From Carpediemonas membranifera (lineage: Eukaryota; Fornicata), in assembly GCA_019828565.1 (NCBI GenBank), contig JAHDYR010000053.1:372001-436000 (forward strand): DNA of 64,000 nucleotides, in the 5' to 3' direction. The position numbers and the translations under genes are program-made. The notes below the pieces were generated by a model that saw nothing but the letters and a program-made list of their open reading frames with translations, did no database searches and was not told where the DNA came from. The stretch's first letter is position 1; every line of letters starts with the position of its first letter. Shown here one piece after another: positions 48,078 to 56,522 of this stretch.

Positions 48078-49046
48078 TTACTTGCCCATGGCGGGGTTGA
48101 GCTTCTTGCCGAAGGCGCGGTTCTTGAGGCCGTTGCGCTTGATCTGGAAGTACTTCTTGGTGCGGATGGGGGCGCGGAGAGCAGCCTTGACGGCGTCGTT
48201 CTCGAGAACGTTCTTGAGCTCAGTCTCGGTGGAGATGGCGCGGTGCATCTTGGCGGCGTAGATCTCGTCGAGCTTGGCGATGGCACCCTCAGTCCAGATG
48301 ACGAAGCGGCCCATGTGGCCACCGGGGGCGAGGTCGAGGAGGTTGAGGGCATCAACCTTGGCGACAGTCACGCCAGCGATGTTGCGGAAGGAGCGGGCGA
48401 TGCCGTTGTCCTCAGCGTAGACAACCATGGGGCCCTTGCGCTGCTTGTAGCGGCGGTTGCGCCACTTGCCGTGGCCAGCGCGGGTCTTCTTGGTGTCCTT
48501 GACCTTCTCGCAGTCAGCGTAGGCGCCGACCATCTCGAGGGCCTTGATGGCATCCTTGGTGCGGGTGATGGACTCAACGGAGTTGTCGAGGATCAGAGGA
48601 ACCTGGGGAACGTTCTCAACAAGGTGGCCGCGGCCAAGAAGGAAAGAGGGGTTGGCGGTGGCAGCGATAGCGGAGGTGACAGCGTAGCGCTTGACGGGAA
48701 GGTTCACCTTGCGGTAAAGGCGGCGGGTGACGCGAACGGGGGAGAACATACGGCCACCACGGCACATGTTGCCGCCGTGAGCCTGGCCGGAGCGAGCGGT
48801 ACCAGAGCCAGAGACACGGGGAACACGGGCAAGAGCGCGGCCAACACCCCAGGAGTGGGAGGTGGTGTCGAGAGAAGCGTACTTGAAGCGGCCGTAAGCC
48901 TGACGGTGGTTCTTGTTCAGCTGAGTGTGAGCAAACTGGATGATGTCAGCTCTGACGGGGGCGCTGAAAACAGCAGGAGTATCAACCTCCTTGGTGGCCT
49001 TCTTCTCGGCATCTATGGCGTAAACGGACAGCTTAGCGACGTGCAT
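48078..49046 (-). CDS. RPL4: 60S ribosomal protein uL4 (RPL4)
   Basis: A 322-residue protein from ATG 49046 (MHVAKLSVYAIDAEKKATKE). It shows the uL4 core: SHSWGVGRALARVPRVSGSG, the extended loop that lines the exit tunnel (GQAHGGNMCRGGRMF), then RRLYRKVNLPVKRYAVTSAI and VVYAEDNGIARSFRNI. The eukaryotic C-terminal extension is short, and the length is below the 360-430 of animals and plants. It is part of the large subunit. The start is preceded by TTTTTTTCTTGCAAG, about 30 bases upstream. Confidence 0.96.
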   Translation of the reverse strand: MHVAKLSVYAIDAEKKATKEVDTPAVFSAPVRADIIQFAHTQLNKNHRQAYGRFKYASLDTTSHSWGVGRALARVPRVSGSGTARSGQAHGGNMCRGGRMFSPVRVTRRLYRKVNLPVKRYAVTSAIAATANPSFLLGRGHLVENVPQVPLILDNSVESITRTKDAIKALEMVGAYADCEKVKDTKKTRAGHGKWRNRRYKQRKGPMVVYAEDNGIARSFRNIAGVTVAKVDALNLLDLAPGGHMGRFVIWTEGAIAKLDEIYAAKMHRAISTETELKNVLENDAVKAALRAPIRTKKYFQIKRNGLKNRAFGKKLNPAMGK

Positions 49047-49075
49047 TGCTCCTGTACTACTTCTAGTTTTTTTTT

Positions 49076-49091
49076 CTTGCAAGAAAAAAAT
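49076..49091 (-). promoter_or_regulatory. T-tract/CTTGCA motif upstream of uL4
   Basis: On the coding strand this reads TTTTTTTCTTGCAAGA, the same string as before ATG 33090. It is nearly palindromic, so it reads alike on both strands. Confidence 0.4.
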
Positions 49092-49267
49092 GAGCATCCG
49101 CGACAGTGAGTGGTGTCCATCAGTGGTGGCTGGATGGGTTGTAGCCCTTCTACACTGCCTCTAGACATCGTCAATTTCTTGTTTATAACGACCCAAAAGA
49201 CCCGTGGAAAAAACTCTCTGCCCATCAAGCTATATAAACAATGACGACGACAAAAGGACATCACGAC

Positions 49268-49861
49268 CTAACCCACGATGGGTCCTACAGTCCAGCTGAG
49301 TCCAGGGAAACATGCTAGTAACTCCAACGCGAGTCGGCATACTCTAAGTGACGCGAATCGGAACCAGATCAGCGCCATAACCGCCCCAATAGCCACCCCG
49401 CCGTAGACCTGAGTCTCGCTATGTACTCCAAGGGCAAGCCGGGACAGCGGCGTGGCGACACAAAGTGCGACAACCAGCACGGCTCCGAGCCGATGGACCC
49501 AGGTGAGTCGACGCCACGGAATGTGTGCGAGAGTGATCAGGAGAAAGACGGCGGAGTACCCGCACCACTGGGAGTGTGAGGAGGGGAAGCCAAAGTCGGT
49601 CTTGGCCGAGCCTGGGGGGCGGGCATCTTGGAAGTGGTGCTTCAAGATGTGGTTCACTAGTTCGTTGAAGAGCTGGCCACTGCCGAAAACGCAGATCCAA
49701 AGCTCGCCGGTGGAGAAAAAGGCGACTAGGAGGCCAACACCAATGACAAACGGCCAAAAAGTCAAAAGAGCTGCAAAGTAGGACATAATACTGGTTGAAT
49801 CGTACACTACATACGCAAACTCGAGTGGTACCGAGTTGCTGATGACAGAGCTCTGATCCAT
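49268..49861 (-). CDS. Dolichyl-diphosphatase-like PAP2 phosphatase
   Basis: A 197-residue protein from ATG 49861, which gives the size usual for DOLPP1 (about 240 in animals, shorter here). It has four or five membrane spans. The three PAP2 motifs are present: KHHFQDARPPG, FGFPSSHSQW and SRLALGVHSETQVYGG. The last ends in Q where generic PAP2 enzymes have D; the SHSQ and H-x3-QV pattern is typical of dolichyl-diphosphatases. It would hydrolyse the dolichyl diphosphate released in the ER lumen by STT3, encoded about 5 kb away. Confidence 0.85.
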   Translation of the reverse strand: MDQSSVISNSVPLEFAYVVYDSTSIMSYFAALLTFWPFVIGVGLLVAFFSTGELWICVFGSGQLFNELVNHILKHHFQDARPPGSAKTDFGFPSSHSQWCGYSAVFLLITLAHIPWRRLTWVHRLGAVLVVALCVATPLSRLALGVHSETQVYGGVAIGAVMALIWFRFASLRVCRLALELLACFPGLSWTVGPIVG

Positions 49862-50124
49862 GACAACACTAGGATCCAATCCGTCATTTGATGGGCATGG
49901 AGTGCGCGATAAGGTGTTTGCCACCTCATGCTGGTGTCCAGTGGTCAGTGGCCATGCAGTTGGGGCTTGGTGGGGTGTAGTGAACTGGCGGGGTGACTCC
50001 GCGGCTTCATTCATTCGACAATCCCCTCGACCACGCGAAAGAAAGGTTTACTGATAACAATACAAGGGGCCGGACCACCTTATACACCCATCCCTAGCAA
50101 TAAAGTACAAAGCCAACATAACAA

Positions 50125-51501
50125 TCACCGCCCCGGCCCGCGAGTTCCACTGGCAATCCTGCTAATGAACTGAGGACACTCAATCGTCTTGGGGCGGAAC
50201 GAACAGTTCTCCAGCTCCTTCTCAAGCTCCGCGGCACGGGCCTTCTTCAACCGCCGTTCCCTGCGTCGCACGTCGCACTGCGTCCGCTCAATGATGGAAA
50301 CATGGTCGCCGGCGGGCCGCTGGGACTGGAGAATTGGCTTGAATGTGACGCCATCAAGCTGCTTGCGCTCTTGCACCACCCGTGCCCGCTCTCTCGCCAG
50401 CTGGGCACGTTCCTGGTCGCCATAGCACAGCTCCTCCGCAGTTTTCGCCCTCATACGCCTACTACGGGCGTTAATCCTCGGCGCCGTGTTCTCCACTGGC
50501 GTGCGCTGAGCCCGCTCCATCCTTTGATGCCGCCTTTCCAAATTCCCCTTCGCCCGCTCGGCTTGGGAGGACTTCGGCGTGATGGCCTGGCTGTGCACGT
50601 TAGTCTCGGGCTCAAAGCTGTACTGGTGGAGGCGCCGGTCTAGCGCCTTGATTTTCGCAGTCTGGCGCTGTGTTGCTTGCCGTTGCCGGGTGATGAATGC
50701 GTCAAAAGCGCGGTCCGCAGCTGCAGATCTGGGTCTAGATTTGGACCTTGTCACACTTAGTTCTGAGTCAATCACAGCAGACTTGGGCCTTATCCTCGAC
50801 AATCTCTCGTGCACCGGCTCAGCGAGATACAGGTCAAGTGTATCTCCCCTCATTTGTTTCGACACGAGCCCGGGTTCGAATGTGCACTCTAGGTCACTCG
50901 GCATGGGTGACCTTGTATCCTGGGTCTGCGCGTACCTTGGGGCGACCGTGCTGTTGTCAGTGATGAGGGTTGGGTTGAACGGATGGCTCGACTCAAACTC
51001 CGCCTCTGTCTCGGCCTCTATGCGCTCATATGCTTGTCTGCGGCGTTCCTGGCTGCCATTGAAGAGTCGGTTGACCACATCAGCGGACTTGACGATCACT
51101 GTCTTCGGTGTCGCGCCAATGGTCGGCGCGAAAGAACACTCGGCAGTTTCTGCGCTCATGTATTCTTCCCGCTTCTTCTCGCGCTCCTTGTCCTTCTGAG
51201 CCTTCCACTTCACGGCCCGGTCGTAGACGCCAGTGTCTGCATGCCGCTTGGGGATCGATTGAGAAGAGGAGTGCGCGTCGAGCGTGTCTTCGGGTTCTAG
51301 GACGTCTATAGGCTCTAGATCACTGAGCTGGAGTGATCTTAAGGTTCGTGGGCCTCTGGTCTTTTGGGGAGCACGTTGTTGACTGTATTTTGGCTCATCG
51401 TTTGGATATTGAAGCATTGAATGCGACTGAATGCTAGCTATTGATTCATCTAAAAAGATCTGACGAGCTTTCAGCTCCTTAAAGATGCTACTGTGCACCA
51501 T
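50125..51501 (-). CDS. Cytoskeletal-type protein with repeated F-x-P motifs
   Basis: A 458-residue basic protein from ATG 51501. A short motif of Phe, any residue, Pro recurs about every 50-70 residues: CSFAPTI, HPFNPTL, CTFEPGL, YSFEPET, VTFKPIL and CSFRPKT. Between them are charged helices (KAQKDKEREKKREEY, RERARVVQERKQ) and RPKSA/RPRSA motifs. Proteins with spaced C-x-F-x-P motifs are frequent among flagellar and basal-body components in protists. No enzyme domain is present. The exact function is unknown. Confidence 0.75.
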   Translation of the reverse strand: MVHSSIFKELKARQIFLDESIASIQSHSMLQYPNDEPKYSQQRAPQKTRGPRTLRSLQLSDLEPIDVLEPEDTLDAHSSSQSIPKRHADTGVYDRAVKWKAQKDKEREKKREEYMSAETAECSFAPTIGATPKTVIVKSADVVNRLFNGSQERRRQAYERIEAETEAEFESSHPFNPTLITDNSTVAPRYAQTQDTRSPMPSDLECTFEPGLVSKQMRGDTLDLYLAEPVHERLSRIRPKSAVIDSELSVTRSKSRPRSAAADRAFDAFITRQRQATQRQTAKIKALDRRLHQYSFEPETNVHSQAITPKSSQAERAKGNLERRHQRMERAQRTPVENTAPRINARSRRMRAKTAEELCYGDQERAQLARERARVVQERKQLDGVTFKPILQSQRPAGDHVSIIERTQCDVRRRERRLKKARAAELEKELENCSFRPKTIECPQFISRIASGTRGPGR

Positions 51502-51710
51502 TCCCCTTTGATGGTGATCATATCGTCCAAAATTTCAACTCGGATTCGAGTTATCCAAGCCCATAGCGGCAGGATGAAGCACGTCTGCCTGCTGGTACAC
51601 GGGTCTTATAGCCACTGATGTTCTGAAATTTTTCCAAGTTTGAGCCTGGCTGCTGCAATAGAAAGCAAGAATAGAAAGCAATGATAATACTGCCACGCGA
51701 GGTTTATACC

Positions 51711-52469
51711 TTAAGCATCGATGCTGGAAGGGGCAACCTTCTCGACCTTCTTGCCGGCGTCGACCTTCTTGTCGGTGTGGATGTCGGTGATGAGGTTGAG
51801 GTTGACCTTGGGGGCACGGACGAGCTTCACGCGGGTGACGTAGCAGTTCTGGAGGGGGAAGATGGCGGAGCAGGACTTCTCGATGTCCTTGGAGATAGAC
51901 TCCTGCATGACCTTCTCGAAGAACTTGCTGATGGTGCAATCGCGGCACTCCTTCTCGAGAACCTCGGTCATCTTGCGGCGGATCTGCTTGACCTGGGCGG
52001 TCTGGGCGTAGCAGTTGCGCTTGGCCTGGCCGTACTTCTTCTTGGTGAAAGCGACGGAGAAGACACGGAAAACGTAGCCCTCGACGGTGCGGATGTCGAT
52101 GGAGTTCTCAACCATGGTCTGCCACTTGCGGACAAGGGAGTACTTCTTCTCAGAGGTCATCTCCATGCCGTGGAAGTTGGTGAGGACGTCGTCGCCGCGA
52201 ACATCGTCGCAGCGGAGGAGCATCTTGCGGAAGCCGACTTCCTCGTCGTTCTGGAGATCAGCGAGGTTGATCTCGAAAACGCGGCCCTTAAGGGAGTCAG
52301 AAGCAATACGAGTGCCCTGGGTGCGGTTCACGCAAGTGACGCCAGCGTCGCGGTCCGTAAAGACAGCGGGAGCGCGGATGTTGTACCACTCCTTCTTTGC
52401 AAAAGCATCAACAGCCTTACGGCCTGCCTTTTTGCCCTTCTTGCCCTTAGCCTTACCGAAACCAGCCAT
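51711..52469 (-). CDS. RPS3A: 40S ribosomal protein eS1 (RPS3A)
   Basis: A 252-residue protein from ATG 52469, beginning with a basic tail (GKAKGKKGKKAGRK). It continues with family hallmarks: KEWYNIRAPAVF, TRIASDSLKGRVFEINLADL, VVENS-type region MVENSIDIRTVEGYVFRVF, and QIRRKMTEVLEKE. It is part of the small ribosomal subunit. The upstream 384-bp region must contain its promoter; no T-tract/CTTGCA string was seen there. Confidence 0.96.
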   Translation of the reverse strand: MAGFGKAKGKKGKKAGRKAVDAFAKKEWYNIRAPAVFTDRDAGVTCVNRTQGTRIASDSLKGRVFEINLADLQNDEEVGFRKMLLRCDDVRGDDVLTNFHGMEMTSEKKYSLVRKWQTMVENSIDIRTVEGYVFRVFSVAFTKKKYGQAKRNCYAQTAQVKQIRRKMTEVLEKECRDCTISKFFEKVMQESISKDIEKSCSAIFPLQNCYVTRVKLVRAPKVNLNLITDIHTDKKVDAGKKVEKVAPSSIDA

Positions 52470-52853
52470 GTTCACGGTGCCACCAATAGAATTATACATG
52501 TTACATGGCGGCAAATGTATAATCAGTCAAAATGGCTTGTGGCGTCTTCTGCGCCAGTTTCTGACTAATCTTTCTGTGGAGAGGAGAAGAAGAGAAGAAT
52601 TGGCGACAAACAATTCATAAACGCTCTTCTATTCTTCTCGGTGCGTTTAATACCTCAAGAAACAGCCTCACCCGCCTCAATAGGCATCCGTCAATTCCCA
52701 TCAACCCGACACAAAAACACCATGTAGAATTAGAAGTCTCCTGTGTGGTGTGACATGAAATGGGCACGAATCTGGATGGGCTGTGGTAGTCGCGTGGTCG
52801 CGCTTGCCGATTCTCTGGTCGACTGTGCTCTATAGTGCTCTGGCGCGGCCCAT
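52470..52853. other. Intergenic gap upstream of eS1
   Basis: Holds the eS1 promoter and the 3' flank of the small acidic gene. A purine-rich run near 52578-52602 is the only notable feature. Confidence 0.4.
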
Positions 52854-53120
52854 TCAATCGCTTTCGGAAATATCAGACATGTCGTTGGGATCAATAAAGG
52901 CGTTCTCGGAAATAAAGTATCCATTTCGTTCATCCATTGAGTATTTGGACATGATAGAATCGATAAACGCCGCTGCAGAGACGTTCTCGTCCGTTTGTTC
53001 AACTACAGGAAAATCTGAGTGTTCCTCGCCCTCCTTTCCAAACGTAGGGTTGTGAAACAACGTTGCAGAGATGATTGAATTCAGCGTATCGCTGAAGAAC
53101 GTCTTCTCGAGCAGATCCAT
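52854..53120 (-). CDS. Small acidic protein, 88 residues
   Basis: From ATG 53120: MDLLEKTFFSDTLNSIISAT and then an acidic body with a Phe-rich C-terminal segment (ERNGYFISENAFIDPNDMSD). There is no transmembrane span and no recognised domain. The frame is isolated and the composition protein-like. It could also be chance. Confidence 0.45.
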   Translation of the reverse strand: MDLLEKTFFSDTLNSIISATLFHNPTFGKEGEEHSDFPVVEQTDENVSAAAFIDSIMSKYSMDERNGYFISENAFIDPNDMSDISESD

Positions 53121-53420
53121 AAACCAGTTCCGATGGCCGTGACATAAAATGCGAAATGGCCCAGGACGCCTTCTGCGCCAAGCAACTAGCTTCCCACCTA
53201 TCGTCTACCACATCTTACTTCCATCCGCTCTCTTCTGCTTGTCGGATTTCGGGGTCTTGATCATGACGTCTTTGCAATCACCACCATGGCCTTCCATCGC
53301 ACAGCGGGCTCTTCTATGCCGCTGCCTGAAGATAAAACACTTCAGTTCTTCTAATTCTCGCCATTATCACTGCATAGTCTCGTTCATTAAACGTCTGTCG
53401 TCTTTGATGTGTGTTGTTAA
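53121..53420. other. Region upstream of the Fanzor frame
   Basis: A plus frame from about 53149 ends in a stop at 53425-53427, just as the Fanzor frame opens after a stop at 53418-53420. The two could be parts of one decayed 5' region joined by a frameshift, but the upstream frame shows no clear Fanzor N-terminal motif. No intron matching the local consensus bridges them. Confidence 0.35.
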
Positions 53421-53513
53421 CAAGTGATCGGTTCATTCACCGCAAAACGCCCTGTCATCTACTCCATCGACACTACGGAGTCCTGGGTGGCCGTCAATGA
53501 CACCGCGCGGTTC

Positions 53514-54674
53514 ATGCACGTTCCCTGTTCTCTCAACGTGCTGAACCCGGCTTGGCTTGCCCAACTTGGGGTCGACCCGGAGCATCACGCCACTGAGCGC
53601 ATGACGCGAGAGCAGCTGGAGGCTCTTCCTCCGAACATCCGTCGGGTGCTGTCTGTCAAGACAGATGGGGTCGCCGTGGACCTCACGGTCCAAGTTGGTG
53701 CTCTGCCATACGTCAGCAGACGTGCCAGTGGCAACCCGACGATGAAGCGAAAGGTTCGGGAGCGTCTGGGTGTGGATGACGCAGATGCTCGCCCCGCGCC
53801 AGACCCCGATGCCCACCTCATGGGTTTCGACCCGGGTGCTCGGGCTCTGGGTGGATTCTTCATCCGTCACCCAGATGGCACTACCAGCTCCGGTGTGGTC
53901 CCGAAGTGTGGGTACACCAAGACCCCCAGCTTCGTGTTCGATATGACTCCTGCGTCATTCAAAAGTACAAATCTAGATAGTCTACAAAACTCGGTTAGGT
54001 TTGTGCTCCTCCACGAGCAGGAAATATTCGACGCTGGGATGGTCAAGAGCTTCCGCAGAGTGCGCCTGACGAACCACATCTTGCGTCAAAAGCACTTCCA
54101 CAGAGCTGCGGAGCAGATTGCTCGCACCCTAGGATGGACTCCTCGGCGACTCCCTCGCGGTATTGCCCCTCCCCGGGCAGCCCCCACCAGGCTGGTTGTC
54201 TTCTACGGAAGCGCTAGATTCAAGACGCCCCGTCGGGTGCATCCATGCGCGCCGTATGGTCGCTTTGCTACCTTACTACCACGCATCATGAGAGCTTTCA
54301 ACATCACTGCTGAAGTGCGGATGACTAACGAGTTCCGAACCTCACTCGTCTGCCCCTTCTGCCGCGCGAGGTTCCGTAGAACTCGCTACACGAGGCACAC
54401 GATGCGATGCCACAACCCGAATTGTCAAGGTGCTCCATGGTACAGACAGCAACGCCTCAATTCCGATCCTACTACCACCACTTGGCTCAATCTCTCCCAT
54501 AGAGACAAGACTGCTGCACATAACATCGTGGATTGCGGCCTCATGACGGATGCACAGTATCAAGCCAGTGCTTTCAGAAATCCAAGACCTCCAGCCCGTC
54601 TTCCCAACTATAGCCCCAATACACCAATTACGGCTAACCAGCCGCTAGTCTTCGCCTCCGGGCAAGCTAATTGA
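53514..54674 (+). CDS. Fanzor (eukaryotic TnpB-like RuvC nuclease), 5' end uncertain
   Basis: The frame is open from 53421; the first ATG is 53514 (386 residues). Numbered from 53424, the RuvC-I aspartate is D136 in LMGFDPGARALGG. The strand before it carries VKTDGVAVDLTV, a usual Fanzor feature. The RuvC-II position reads VVFYGSARF and lacks the TnpB glutamate. A glutamate (E303) instead lies in TNEFRTSLVCPFC, as described for Fanzors. Zinc cysteines are C310, C313, C329 and C334. The RuvC-III aspartate is D361 in HRDKTAAHNI. Fanzors are RNA-guided DNA nucleases related to transposon TnpB. The helical N-terminal half expected of the family is missing, so this copy is probably truncated or has a lost 5' exon. 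Confidence 0.85.
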   Translation: MHVPCSLNVLNPAWLAQLGVDPEHHATERMTREQLEALPPNIRRVLSVKTDGVAVDLTVQVGALPYVSRRASGNPTMKRKVRERLGVDDADARPAPDPDAHLMGFDPGARALGGFFIRHPDGTTSSGVVPKCGYTKTPSFVFDMTPASFKSTNLDSLQNSVRFVLLHEQEIFDAGMVKSFRRVRLTNHILRQKHFHRAAEQIARTLGWTPRRLPRGIAPPRAAPTRLVVFYGSARFKTPRRVHPCAPYGRFATLLPRIMRAFNITAEVRMTNEFRTSLVCPFCRARFRRTRYTRHTMRCHNPNCQGAPWYRQQRLNSDPTTTTWLNLSHRDKTAAHNIVDCGLMTDAQYQASAFRNPRPPARLPNYSPNTPITANQPLVFASGQAN

Positions 54675-54689
54675 AGTGGAGAGACGCAG

Positions 54690-54719
54690 TGCTTGCACTG
54701 TGCACTCTATGATACTTCA
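54690..54719. repeat. 30-bp repeat directly after the Fanzor stop
   Basis: Identical to 7955-7984. With its flank it forms the inverted repeat CAGTGC-TT-GCACTG, followed by GTGCAC. In TnpB and Fanzor loci the guide RNA overlaps the 3' end of the gene, so this structured piece could be an element end or part of the RNA. That link is speculative. Confidence 0.5.
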
Positions 54720-54795
54720 CCCAGGACGCCAACCCAGCCCGACATCATCATCATCTCCCGGCTCCGCAAGCTTTACTATATGTCACACACTCCCT

Positions 54796-55452
54796 TCAGT
54801 GGGGCGCGGTCAACACCGACCCGATCACCGGCGGCACGACAAACTGTCCCGGCACCGGGCCTGGGTCCTTATCCTGCACGTGGACAGCATCCGTGACAGT
54901 GAGACACGCGTGCTGCTGCTGGAATATGTCCCCGATCCCGGTCTGGATCACCCTGAGATACGCCAAGGTCCTGGCGTAAGCGGCACTCATCGGCTCGTCC
55001 ACCTCCTTGGCCTTTGCCAGCTGATAGACCTGATGTTCTTTGCGAGAGAGGGCGTTGAGGCGCTGCTGGAGAGGATCGGAGGAGTGCTCGTCGATGTGGC
55101 CGATGGGCTCGGGGATCTGCGCCATCATCGCGGCCCTACCCATGCTGTTGTGTGTGAAGGTGTCGCCGTAGCCGTTCTCCATCCTCGCGCGCTTGGCGGC
55201 GGGCATAACGGCCATACGGAGCTCGCACTTGCGGGCATGTGTTAGCAATTGCTGGTGTGACGTGCCGGGAGAGAAGTAGCGGCCGCATCTCCGGCATTCC
55301 TTCACGTGATCGGCTACCTTTTTGTCCCCGTCGCGGTCCCAGATGCGATCTAGCCGGTGTACCGTCTCTGGCTTCATTTTGCCAAGGAATCCACCGGTTT
55401 CTCGCTTATCCGGCCAGGAATGTAACACAAAACTCTCTCGTACGCTCTCCAT
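54796..55452 (-). CDS. Zinc-finger protein with C2HC-like motif
   Basis: A 218-residue protein from ATG 55452, the first in the frame. A zinc-finger-like segment near residues 50-77 reads HVKECRRCGRYFSPGTSHQQ then LLTHARKC, giving C-x2-C...H-x3-C. A basic patch (AAKRARMENGYGD) and helices rich in Gln and Ala follow. The finger resembles BED or GATA-like single fingers only loosely. A DNA- or RNA-binding role is likely; the target is unknown. Confidence 0.65.
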   Translation of the reverse strand: MESVRESFVLHSWPDKRETGGFLGKMKPETVHRLDRIWDRDGDKKVADHVKECRRCGRYFSPGTSHQQLLTHARKCELRMAVMPAAKRARMENGYGDTFTHNSMGRAAMMAQIPEPIGHIDEHSSDPLQQRLNALSRKEHQVYQLAKAKEVDEPMSAAYARTLAYLRVIQTGIGDIFQQQHACLTVTDAVHVQDKDPGPVPGQFVVPPVIGSVLTAPH

Positions 55453-55715
55453 TGCTTCTACTAGGCTATGTTCGCCGTTCGGCGCCTTGTGCACAGTGCA
55501 GGTTTAGCCATCTTTCAGCGGAAGCAGCCTACGGAACACGGGTGTACGAAGCAATATGGAGCAGGTGAGCAAGGCATAAACAGGTACACGTTCCTTTAGT
55601 CCATTCATCGTGGGCAAACGAGACCAGGCTCAGAATTCGACCAAACCTCGCTCCACAAAACCATGCGCCACTTAACCAGCAAACCAATGCAAGACTATCC
55701 CGCAGCCCACGTCCA

Positions 55716-56490
<775 letters not shown>

Positions 56491-56522
56491 CCATACTAAG
56501 TGAGTCAAAGCCACAGGCATGG

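Noticed and set aside
53149-53427. 92-codon plus frame as the missing N-terminus of the Fanzor gene
   Set aside because: It lies in another frame, no local-type intron joins them, and it lacks clear Fanzor N-terminal motifs.
54796-55494. Bacterial contamination or prophage origin for the Fanzor region
   Set aside because: Flanking genes are eukaryotic (eS1, CCCH splicing-type finger, MYG1 with introns), and the nuclease has the Fanzor rather than the bacterial TnpB active-site arrangement.
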